NCBI GenBank assembly: GCA_018371275.1
Contig: JAHALF010000001.1
Coordinates: 186,001-250,000 of the forward strand
Reading direction: 5' to 3'
Source of the DNA: Clostridiales bacterium
GTDB lineage: Bacteria > Bacillota > Clostridia > Lachnospirales > CAG-274
Length of the DNA: 64,000 bases
Shown: piece after piece, positions 7,923-15,422 of the stretch
How the letters are laid out: each line of letters begins with the position of its first letter
Numbering within the stretch: the first letter of the stretch is position 1
Made by a program: the position numbers and the translations under genes
The notes under the pieces: generated by a model
What the model saw: only the letters and a program-made list of their open reading frames with translations
The model's database searches: none
What the model was told of the DNA's origin: nothing

Positions 7923-8072
7923 TTATTCTATATTAATATTATATGTATAATATTTGTTAATCAAAGTATCTAATTTAATACTTGTTTTTAATATCTTTTC
8001 CTTTTTAGCATTATTTTCTATTTGATTATTTAATTTTCTTCTAATTACTTCGATTTTTCTTCTTATGTTCCC
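7923..8072 (-). CDS. Small Spo0E-like aspartyl-phosphatase ORF, no canonical start
   Basis: A frame of about 48-50 codons directly after lgt translates as IRRKIEVIRRKLNNQ, then KILKTSIKLDTLINKYY. It has the spacing of the Spo0E-like family (I..LR..L...I...., then L..S..LD.LI..YY), small helical hairpins that dephosphorylate Spo0A~P. The SIKLD segment matches the family SxxLD signature. The frame contains no ATG, GTG or TTG between the upstream TGA and the conserved part; only ATA, ATC or ATT codons are available. It may use a rare start, be coupled to lgt, or be a decayed copy. Confidence 0.5.
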   Translation of the reverse strand, partial: GNIRRKIEVIRRKLNNQIENNAKKEKILKTSIKLDTLINKYYTYNINIE

Positions 8073-8074
8073 TA

Positions 8075-8968
8075 TTATTTTATTTCATTCCCTTCTAATA
8101 ATATATCCATATCACTAATATTTTTGGATTTTCTTAAATTTATAATAAGATATATAAAAAATACTATTACAAGTATAACGGATAAAACTTGAGACACTCT
8201 TATATTAGTAGCTCCTATCATAAGAGAATCTGTTCTCATACCTTCTATCCAAACTCTACCTAACCCATAGCCTATAAAATATATAGCCATTAATTGACCA
8301 TTAAATTTTTTATATTTTTTAAATATAAACAATAATATTAATACACCTACGTTCCATAAAGATTCATATAAAAATGTTGGGTGCACTTGGATATAATCTA
8401 TACCATTTATATTTATTACTTTATCTAATACATCTTTTGGTATATTAGATGCTTGTTCTTTTATATATCTCATAGCAAATAAAGAATCTGTATAGCCACC
8501 AAAAGCTTCTCTATTTACAAAATTTCCCCATCTTCCTATTATTTGCCCTATTAAAAGTCCAAATGAAAATGTATCTGCAACTTTAAAAAAATTTTTCTTT
8601 CTAACTTTACATATTATTAATGCAGATAAAACCGCACCTATTATAGCCCCATATATAGCTATGCCACCATTTCTTATTGAAAATATTTCATCTAAATGGT
8701 TTTTATAATAATTCCAAGAAAAAATTACATAGTAAAGTCTTGCAAATAGTATACTAATAATTGAAGATATTATTACTGTGTCTATATAAAAATCTGTATC
8801 TTGCCCTGTTATTTTAGCCTCTCTTAATGTTACAATAAGCCCTAAAAACATACCAAAAGCTATAATAATACCATACCAATATACATCTATTCCAAATATA
8901 GTAAAAGCAATTCTATCTAAATGATTTATTTTTATACCTAAGTTTACAAACCATATCTCTGGTGTCAA
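8075..8968 (-). CDS. lgt: Prolipoprotein diacylglyceryl transferase
   Basis: This 297-residue, seven-span enzyme transfers diacylglyceryl from phosphatidylglycerol to the lipobox cysteine of prelipoproteins. It shows the Lgt signature GQIIGRWGNFVNREAFGG near residues 140-157, the conserved HPTFLYES segment, and GLGRVWIEGMRTD near the end. The start is TTG (8968), 6 nt after GGGGGG; no better ATG is near. It lies 26 nt downstream of the M16 peptidase pair on the same strand and is followed by the small Spo0E-like ORF. Confidence 0.95.
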   Translation of the reverse strand: MTPEIWFVNLGIKINHLDRIAFTIFGIDVYWYGIIIAFGMFLGLIVTLREAKITGQDTDFYIDTVIISSIISILFARLYYVIFSWNYYKNHLDEIFSIRNGGIAIYGAIIGAVLSALIICKVRKKNFFKVADTFSFGLLIGQIIGRWGNFVNREAFGGYTDSLFAMRYIKEQASNIPKDVLDKVININGIDYIQVHPTFLYESLWNVGVLILLFIFKKYKKFNGQLMAIYFIGYGLGRVWIEGMRTDSLMIGATNIRVSQVLSVILVIVFFIYLIINLRKSKNISDMDILLEGNEIK

Positions 8969-8994
8969 AACAATCCCCCCTAATTTTTTAAATT

Positions 8995-10221
8995 TTAGTT
9001 TATAACACTTAAATATGCATCATTATCAAAATAATTTAAAGATTCCTGTATATCTTTTATTGTTACATTTTGCAAAAAGCTATAATAATCTTTTATACAA
9101 AATCCATTAGAAAAATAATCACCTTCCATAGAAACTATATTATCTATAACATTAAATTTTCTTATAAAACTGCCTATATGTTTATTTTTTATCCTTTCAA
9201 AATCTCCTTTTATAATATCTTTATTTTTAAATGTATTTATTTCTTCATTTATATATTTTATAATATCTTTAGGTTCTTTAGATATACCAGAAAATATATA
9301 TGATGCATTTTCATTAAAATTATTAAAGTCAAATCCAAAGGTATCATCTATAAGACCTTTATTATATAACTTTTCATAAAATAATGAACTTTTTCCAAAA
9401 ATAATATCTAAAAGTATTTTATTACATACTACTTTATCAAATATTGTAACATTTTTTTGTAGATTTTTAAAGCCTATATTAAAAATTTTTTGATTTATTT
9501 TCATTTTCTTTTCTACATATTTTGAGTTATTTTTATCTTTTTCTTCATATCTTTTTATAATACCAGTTTTTTTATCATTTATATTCAATCTTTTTAAAAT
9601 ATTATCTTCTATTTTTTTCTTATCTTCTATGTCCCCACAACATATAATTATACAGTTATCTTTAGTGTAAAAATTATTATAACACTGGTATAACATATCC
9701 TCATTAATACTTTTTATATCCTCAACGCTGCCTGCTATATCATTTGTTATAGGATTATCTTTATTATACATTATACACATAAGGTTAAAAAATACTCTCC
9801 AATGTGGATCATCATCATACATTTTTATTTCTTGTTCTATTATTCCCTTTTCCTTTTCTACATTTTCATTTGTAAAGTATGGGTTACTAACAAGATTTAA
9901 CAATTCATTAAAATTTTCATAAAAGTTATCAATACAATTAAAATAATATGATGTTGATAAAAAATTTGTATACGCATTTATATTTCCACCTAATTTATTA
10001 AATGTATCAAAAACATTATAATTTTTCTTTTCAAACATTTTATGTTCTAAAAAATGTGCTATACCTGGAGGTAAATTAATGCTTTCTTTATCTATTATTA
10101 TATTATTGTATATAGACCCATACTTAAAACAAATCATAGCTTGTTTTTGCATAAACTTTCTTTTAGGTATAAAAGCTAATATTGTACCATTTATATTTTC
10201 ATATATAATATTATCTATCAA
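8995..10221 (-). CDS. M16-family zinc peptidase (YmfH-like catalytic partner)
   Basis: This 408-residue M16 protein has the inverted zinc motif HFLEH at residues 56-60 and the downstream glutamate in EQEIKMYDD near 130, so it looks catalytically competent. It corresponds to YmfH of the YmfF/YmfH pair. In M16 pairs one subunit keeps the zinc site and the other closes the chamber. It overlaps the inactive partner by ATGA, which fits stoichiometric synthesis. The substrate is unknown. Its place behind sigG suggests, but does not show, forespore expression. Confidence 0.85.
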   Translation of the reverse strand: MIDNIIYENINGTILAFIPKRKFMQKQAMICFKYGSIYNNIIIDKESINLPPGIAHFLEHKMFEKKNYNVFDTFNKLGGNINAYTNFLSTSYYFNCIDNFYENFNELLNLVSNPYFTNENVEKEKGIIEQEIKMYDDDPHWRVFFNLMCIMYNKDNPITNDIAGSVEDIKSINEDMLYQCYNNFYTKDNCIIICCGDIEDKKKIEDNILKRLNINDKKTGIIKRYEEKDKNNSKYVEKKMKINQKIFNIGFKNLQKNVTIFDKVVCNKILLDIIFGKSSLFYEKLYNKGLIDDTFGFDFNNFNENASYIFSGISKEPKDIIKYINEEINTFKNKDIIKGDFERIKNKHIGSFIRKFNVIDNIVSMEGDYFSNGFCIKDYYSFLQNVTIKDIQESLNYFDNDAYLSVIN

Positions 10222-11459
10222 TTTTCATCACCTTTCATAAAATAACAAGTATCTAACCATATATTTTCAAAAGATTTTTGTATATCTTCTTTAGTTATAG
10301 ATTTTATACTGCTTATCATCTCATCTATATTCATATTTAATCCAGCTAAATAGTTAGTATAATGATAATCTATTATAGTTGTATTATAGTCTAAAATTCC
10401 TATATATTTTTTACATAAACTATTTATAGCAATTTGTACATTATCTTGGGCAAAATTACCTTTTTTAATGTTTTCTACATCTTTTATTATAAACTCTTTA
10501 GCCTTTTCATACTGCTTAGTATCTATACCACTTTCTATAAATATTATACCTTTAAAAATATATATAAAAGAGTTTATATAATAACACAGGCTTTCCTTTT
10601 CCCTTACATCATTAAAAAGCATAGAACCTGAGCCCCCACCTAATATTTCATTACCAACTAAAAGTGCTATAAAGTCTTTACTATTGGCTTTTATATTAGT
10701 TCTAAAAGCCATACATAGCTTACCCTGAGTTATATCAAATTTCTCTATAACTATATTTTCTTTAGATTTTTCTTTATATACAAACTCATTTTTTATAGGT
10801 TTATAACATCTTTCTTCTATATAAATATGTTTTTCTACAAGACTATATATTGTATCCTCTTTCACATCACCTATAACAAATATATCTATCTCCGATGTTT
10901 TTAAAATATTTTTATAATGATCATAAAGTTTTTTATTATCAATTTTATTATTTTCTAAATCTTCTATATATCCATCTGCTAAGATACCAAATTTTTCATC
11001 TTTGCACATAATTTCTATACATTTTTCTTTTGCTAATTCTTTTTTATCATTTTCTTTTGAATATATAGACTCTTTAACCATTTCTTTAGCTTTTTCAAAA
11101 TATTCTAAGTTAAACCCTTCATCCTCTATTAAAGGGTTTAATATTATTTCTTTAAAAAGCAAGAATATATCTTCTATATAAACTTTATTATCTATAAACT
11201 CTATTAAAATTTCTATTATTTGATTATCGCCTTTTTTTAATATATCACTATGGATATACGAACCATACATTCCTTCTGTTTGTATACTTATATCTTTTAT
11301 TGTTTTATACTTTTTACAACCCATAGTTAAAATTTTAGATAAAATTGCATTATATGTTGCATAATCTCTATCTAAACTTTGTCTTAAAAGAAAAGCAATA
11401 CATATAGTTTTAAATTTATTAGTATTTATAACTTTTATATTTATACCATTATCTACCAT
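10218..11459 (-). CDS. M16-family inactive subunit (YmfF-like)
   Basis: This 413-residue protein has the M16 two-domain fold. At the position of the zinc motif, after the strand FKTICIAFLLRQSLDRD, there is no HxxEH. The C-terminal half keeps the M16C segment LLVGNEILGGGSGSMLFNDVREKESLCYY, here spanning roughly residues 268-296. It most likely pairs with the catalytic protein encoded by the overlapping gene downstream. It begins 8 nt after sigG, so the two are probably co-transcribed. No signal peptide is visible, so it is presumably cytosolic. Confidence 0.8.
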   Translation of the reverse strand: MVDNGINIKVINTNKFKTICIAFLLRQSLDRDYATYNAILSKILTMGCKKYKTIKDISIQTEGMYGSYIHSDILKKGDNQIIEILIEFIDNKVYIEDIFLLFKEIILNPLIEDEGFNLEYFEKAKEMVKESIYSKENDKKELAKEKCIEIMCKDEKFGILADGYIEDLENNKIDNKKLYDHYKNILKTSEIDIFVIGDVKEDTIYSLVEKHIYIEERCYKPIKNEFVYKEKSKENIVIEKFDITQGKLCMAFRTNIKANSKDFIALLVGNEILGGGSGSMLFNDVREKESLCYYINSFIYIFKGIIFIESGIDTKQYEKAKEFIIKDVENIKKGNFAQDNVQIAINSLCKKYIGILDYNTTIIDYHYTNYLAGLNMNIDEMISSIKSITKEDIQKSFENIWLDTCYFMKGDEN

Positions 11460-11467
11460 ACAATCTC

Positions 11468-12241
11468 CTACATATATTTACGCATATTTTTTAAAGCACT
11501 TTTTTCTAACCTACTCACTTGGGCTTGACTAATATTTATTTCTTCTGCAACTTCCATTTGAGTTTTACCTTCAAAAAATCTAAGATTTATAATATATTTT
11601 TCTCTTTCACTAAGTTTTTTCATAGCCTCATTAAGACTAATATTTTCTACCCACAGATTATCATTATTTTTATCATCTTTTACCTGATCCATAACAAAAA
11701 TAGAATCTGCTCCATCATTATAAACAGGCTCAAATAATGATATAGGTTCTTGTATTGCATCTAAAGCTAATATAATTTCTTCTTTTTCCACATTAAGTTC
11801 TTTAGCTATTTCCTCTATTGTAGGTTCTTTACAATTTTTATTAATAAGCATCTCCTTTATTTGCAGTGCTTTATAAGCTGTATCTCTTAATGACCTACTA
11901 ACCCTTATAGAATTGTAATCTCTAAGATATCTTCTAATCTCTCCTATAATCATAGGTACTGCATATGTGCTAAGCTTAACACCTTGATTTACATCAAAAT
12001 TATTAATCGCCTTTATAAGCCCTATTACGCCAACTTGAAATATATCATCTATATTTTCTCCACGATTTGCAAATTTTTTTATAACACTTAAAACAAGCCT
12101 TAAATTGCTATATATAAATTCTTCTTTTGCCTTTTCATCTCCTGCTTGAACACGTTTAAAAAGCTCTTCATTTTCCTCATTTTTTAGTATAGGTAACTTA
12201 CTAGTATTAACACCACATATTTCAACTTTATATCCTAACAT
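11468..12241 (-). CDS. sigG: RNA polymerase sporulation sigma factor G
   Basis: This 257-residue sigma-70 factor drives late forespore genes after engulfment. The N-terminus VEICGVNTSKLPIL (about 6-19) is diagnostic of sigma-G and is the contact region for its anti-sigma factors. Region 2 (DIFQVGVIGLIKAINNFD) and region 4 (helix-turn-helix TQMEVAEEINISQAQVSRLE) are intact. A possible forespore promoter lies upstream on the minus strand: GTATA (12301-12297), 14 bp, GGAAAATAT (12282-12274). That is weak evidence for sigma-F/G control. GGAGG precedes the ATG, and the M16 pair follows. Confidence 0.95.
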   Translation of the reverse strand: MLGYKVEICGVNTSKLPILKNEENEELFKRVQAGDEKAKEEFIYSNLRLVLSVIKKFANRGENIDDIFQVGVIGLIKAINNFDVNQGVKLSTYAVPMIIGEIRRYLRDYNSIRVSRSLRDTAYKALQIKEMLINKNCKEPTIEEIAKELNVEKEEIILALDAIQEPISLFEPVYNDGADSIFVMDQVKDDKNNDNLWVENISLNEAMKKLSEREKYIINLRFFEGKTQMEVAEEINISQAQVSRLEKSALKNMRKYM

Positions 12242-12327
12242 AAAAATACCTCCGAAAAATTCCTTATATAAAGATATTTTCCAAAGGTATTAAATTTATA
12301 CATCATTTAATTTCTAATTATTTACAG

Positions 12328-13827
12328 CTATTGTTCCATACTTGATGAGTCTGGTGAACCACTACTACTTAAATATGGTTTTTCAAAAGTATATAAAGAT
12401 ATAGAATAGTTTAGTTTATTTTGTTCTATTTGCTTTTCTACATTTAAAATTTCAAGCTTGGCTTGATCTACTTGATTTAATGTAGCATTACCATTAATAT
12501 AATTTGCTGCTATTTTATTATAATTATCTATAGCCTTATTAAGGTTTAATTTTAAGCTTTTGTCGGTATCCCTCATTTTTAATAAACTATCATATCTACT
12601 TCTTAAATTGTTATCCATATTTACTTTAGCATCTGCTAGTTTTCTTTGAGCAGTTTTTATATCGTTATCTGCTTTTATTTTATCTTCATCTGTTGCACTA
12701 TGACTATAATTTTTTCTTGTATCTTCTGCCCTTTTTAAATTTTCTTTAAGAAGCTGTATAGATATATCACCTTCCTTACTTGTTGTTACATAAGATTCTA
12801 TATCTATTTTATCTATTTCATCAAAATTATCTTTTAAAGTTATGTCTACACTTACATCGCTATCCTGCCCTAATATGTTATTAAGATTTTTTTGTTGTGT
12901 TTCTAGAGAATTTTTTAATGCTTCTAAATTTAATTTATTATTATTTTGTGTATCCTTAGCTTGTTTTAACTCACTTTCAGATATCATACCATATTTATAC
13001 TTTAACTCTAAAGATTCTATGTTTTTTTCATTAACCTCTATAGTTTCCTCTAAAACAACAATGTTAAGTTTAGTTGTCTTTATATTAACAGAAGCACTAA
13101 CAACACTAAGTTCTATACTATCTTCTATTATCTTTTGATTAATATCTTTATCTTTTACTTGAGCATTTAAGCTATTAATATTTTTTAATATAGCTTCTAT
13201 TTGAGGATCATAATAATTTTGTCCTACAATTTGATTATTTAAATCTAATGACACTTTTTTATTATATTCTATCGCATCATTAAGATTTCTTATACTAGAG
13301 TTTTTACTTTGAGCTATTTTAACTGCCTCTTCTTGTGGTAATGTTTTTATATTATCTTCTATATATAAATTATCAAGATATATATAATCATCTTCTCCAG
13401 TATTTATTGATATGTTCTGTTTTTCACTATCCCACTCTACTTTCATTTCAAAAACTTCGCATACAAATCTTAAAGGAACATATGCTGTCCCCTCTGATAT
13501 ATAAATAGAAACTGGCATATCTACATATTCACCATTTAATGTAGCTTTATTAGTATCAACATTCATAACTAATATTTTATCACCTTTTTTTGCTGTTATA
13601 TTCCTTTTAACATCATTCCAATCTACATCTATATCTAACATTTCAAATAAGTCTCTAAATGCAACTAATGTATATCCATCTTTATTTATTACACTAGATT
13701 TAAAAGGTTGTAACATATTATCTATGTTTACTGATATATTTTTATTTTCATAAGCATAAACACTATTTACTAAAAACATAGTGGATAAAGCTGTGCATAC
13801 TATAAATCTTTTTATATTTTTTTTCAT
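12328..13827 (-). CDS. Secreted stalk-domain protein with TolC-like coiled-coil region
   Basis: This 499-residue protein has a signal peptide (MKKNIKRFIVCTALSTMFLV), a copper-amine-oxidase-N-like stalk domain at about 30-140 (TLVAFRDLFEMLDIDVDW; AYVPLRFVCEVFEMKVEW), and a helical C-terminal region of about 340 residues. The helices read like outer-membrane efflux (TolC/OEP) repeats: KYKYGMISESELKQAKD, LNNILGQD, then NYINGNATLNQVDQAKLE. TolC-like folds do occur in some monoderm Clostridia; their role is unclear. The ATG at 13827 was chosen for AGGAGGG upstream; the earlier in-frame start lacks one. Confidence 0.75.
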   Translation of the reverse strand: MKKNIKRFIVCTALSTMFLVNSVYAYENKNISVNIDNMLQPFKSSVINKDGYTLVAFRDLFEMLDIDVDWNDVKRNITAKKGDKILVMNVDTNKATLNGEYVDMPVSIYISEGTAYVPLRFVCEVFEMKVEWDSEKQNISINTGEDDYIYLDNLYIEDNIKTLPQEEAVKIAQSKNSSIRNLNDAIEYNKKVSLDLNNQIVGQNYYDPQIEAILKNINSLNAQVKDKDINQKIIEDSIELSVVSASVNIKTTKLNIVVLEETIEVNEKNIESLELKYKYGMISESELKQAKDTQNNNKLNLEALKNSLETQQKNLNNILGQDSDVSVDITLKDNFDEIDKIDIESYVTTSKEGDISIQLLKENLKRAEDTRKNYSHSATDEDKIKADNDIKTAQRKLADAKVNMDNNLRSRYDSLLKMRDTDKSLKLNLNKAIDNYNKIAANYINGNATLNQVDQAKLEILNVEKQIEQNKLNYSISLYTFEKPYLSSSGSPDSSSMEQ

Positions 13828-13911
13828 TTTTCTTACCCTCCTAAACTTATAATAATATATACGAAACACATTATTTATAAGTTTGTACTTTATTATAATA
13901 ATTTTTTATTT

Positions 13912-14298
13912 TTAATCTTTTATTATAACAATATCCCTTATATTTTTTATATTATTAGTTACTATTGCTGTTTCTGTAATTATACATATTGTATCTTTCC
14001 CATTAAACCCTACAAACTTACCTTCATATATCTTTTTATGTAATGTAATTACTTTTATAAACATTCCTCTTTTATATACCTTGCCTCTAAACATTACTAT
14101 ATCTTTAGGAAACATTAAATAGAAATCTTTAATCATAGAATTAAAAGCTTTTATAGGATATTCACATTCTCTTGATAATTTTCTAAAAAATAAAAATAAC
14201 TTTAAAAATACTAATATAAATAAAGATATTATCATACAAGAAATAATCTCTCTAAAAGTTAAAAACTCTATATTTCCCATAATAACACCAACTTTCAT
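13912..14298 (-). CDS. Small single-span membrane protein of unknown function
   Basis: I do not recognise this 128-residue protein (or about 122 residues from the second Met). One strong membrane span lies near residues 17-36 (IISCMIISLFILVFLKLFLFF), followed by a basic, beta-rich cytosolic or external domain (VYKRGMFIKVITLHKKIYEG; IRDIVIIKD). It sits between the stalk/TolC-like gene and the CAP-domain gene on the same strand with about 85 nt on one side and 130 nt on the other, so operon membership is unclear. GTTGGTG before the second ATG could act as its ribosome site. Confidence 0.6.
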   Translation of the reverse strand: MKVGVIMGNIEFLTFREIISCMIISLFILVFLKLFLFFRKLSRECEYPIKAFNSMIKDFYLMFPKDIVMFRGKVYKRGMFIKVITLHKKIYEGKFVGFNGKDTICIITETAIVTNNIKNIRDIVIIKD

Positions 14299-14366
14299 AA
14301 TATATTCTATATTAAGATTATAACATAAAATTTATTATTTATAAACATATTTAAAATTTATTTTAA

Positions 14367-14401
14367 AAAAAATAGACTTTAATATAAAGTCTATTTTTTT
14401 A
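14367..14401 (-). terminator. Intrinsic terminator after the CAP-domain gene
   Basis: AATAGACTTTA and TAAAGTCTATT form an 11-pair stem with a 3-nt loop and A/T runs on both sides, just downstream of the CAP gene stop. Confidence 0.7.
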
Positions 14402-14431
14402 TAGTTTTATTTAATTTATCAAACTAATGTA

Positions 14432-15139
14432 TTATTTAGATATAAATAGTTGTGTCCAATGATTTGAAGAGTGTCCAACTCCAATATGAGTGAATGATTT
14501 ACTAAGTATATTTTTTCTATGACCTTCAGAGTTCATCCAAGCATTAACAACATCTTTTGCTGTCTTTTGACCTTTAGCAATATTTTCACCAGCAGTTTTA
14601 TATGTAATGTTAAATTGCTTTAACATATCAAAAGGTGATCCATATGTAGGGGAAGTATGTGAAAAATATCCTTTATTTTTCATATCTTCAGATTTTAATC
14701 TTGCCACCTTAGATAATTCTGTATCGATTTTAAGTGGAGCTAAACCTGCCTTTTGTCTTTCTATATTAACAAGATTAACAACCTCTTGTTCTATACTAGA
14801 TACAGAACTATTTGAATTATTATCTTCCATTGGCTTATTAGAATCGTTAGGCTTTTCTTGTGAAGAATCATCATTTATATTATTGTCTTGATTATTGTTA
14901 TTTGTATCATTATTTGTACCATTATTTAAACAATTATCATTATTGTTATTATTATTGTTATTGTTATCGTTATCTACAATTGGTTTATTTACGTTATTAT
15001 TTTGATTATAACTTGTAATTGGTTTGCCATTAATAGTTAAAAAGTTTACAATAGAGTCATTTGAGCTATGGCTTGCTCCAAATACACTTGCTGTTGAAAA
15101 TAAAGTTAAAGCAAAAGTTGTTACTAAAAATTTTTTCAT
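14432..15139 (-). CDS. Secreted CAP (SCP/PR1) domain protein, YkwD-like
   Basis: This 235-residue exported protein has a signal peptide at about 1-21 (MKKFLVTTFALTLFSTASVFG), an Asn/Asp-rich spacer at about 45-110, and a C-terminal CAP domain at about 113-232. Typical CAP residues are visible: YFSHTSPTYGSPFDM, TAGENIAKGQKTA, WMNSEGHRKNILS, and the final HWTQLF. Bacterial CAP proteins are extracellular; their activity is largely undefined. The spacer is encoded by a run of AAT/AAC codons at about 14890-14990 that could vary in length. AAGGAG precedes the ATG, and a terminator follows. Confidence 0.87.
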   Translation of the reverse strand: MKKFLVTTFALTLFSTASVFGASHSSNDSIVNFLTINGKPITSYNQNNNVNKPIVDNDNNNNNNNNNDNCLNNGTNNDTNNNNQDNNINDDSSQEKPNDSNKPMEDNNSNSSVSSIEQEVVNLVNIERQKAGLAPLKIDTELSKVARLKSEDMKNKGYFSHTSPTYGSPFDMLKQFNITYKTAGENIAKGQKTAKDVVNAWMNSEGHRKNILSKSFTHIGVGHSSNHWTQLFISK

Positions 15140-15379
15140 AATAATTATCTCCTTAAATATATAATTTAGGTTATTATATCTTTTTATGTATCCTATTTAC
15201 TTTATCTATTATTTTTTTGTTTTATATATAGTTTTAATTATCTTTTATATTTGCCAATATTTTGTGTCTTAATATTTTGTTGCTTTCTTTATCTACATTT
15301 ATGATACTATATTGTAATACATTTGTAAAGAATTAATTATTGGCAAGTTTGTTATATTTATACACTTTATAAATTTAAT

Positions 15380-15420
15380 AAAAAAAGTATTTACTTTAAA
15401 GTAAATACTTTTTTTATTTT
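15380..15420 (-). terminator. Intrinsic terminator after the MCP gene
   Basis: A perfect palindrome, seven A then GTATTTACTTT against its complement (15380-15415), with a T-run on the minus strand, lies just downstream of the MCP stop. Confidence 0.78.
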
Positions 15421-15422
15421 TA

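Noticed and set aside
15318..15327. TACATTTGTA, matching the BlaI/CopY-type TACA-N2-TGTA half palindrome
   Set aside because: No BlaI/CopY gene or resistance target lies nearby, and such a short AT-rich motif is expected by chance here.
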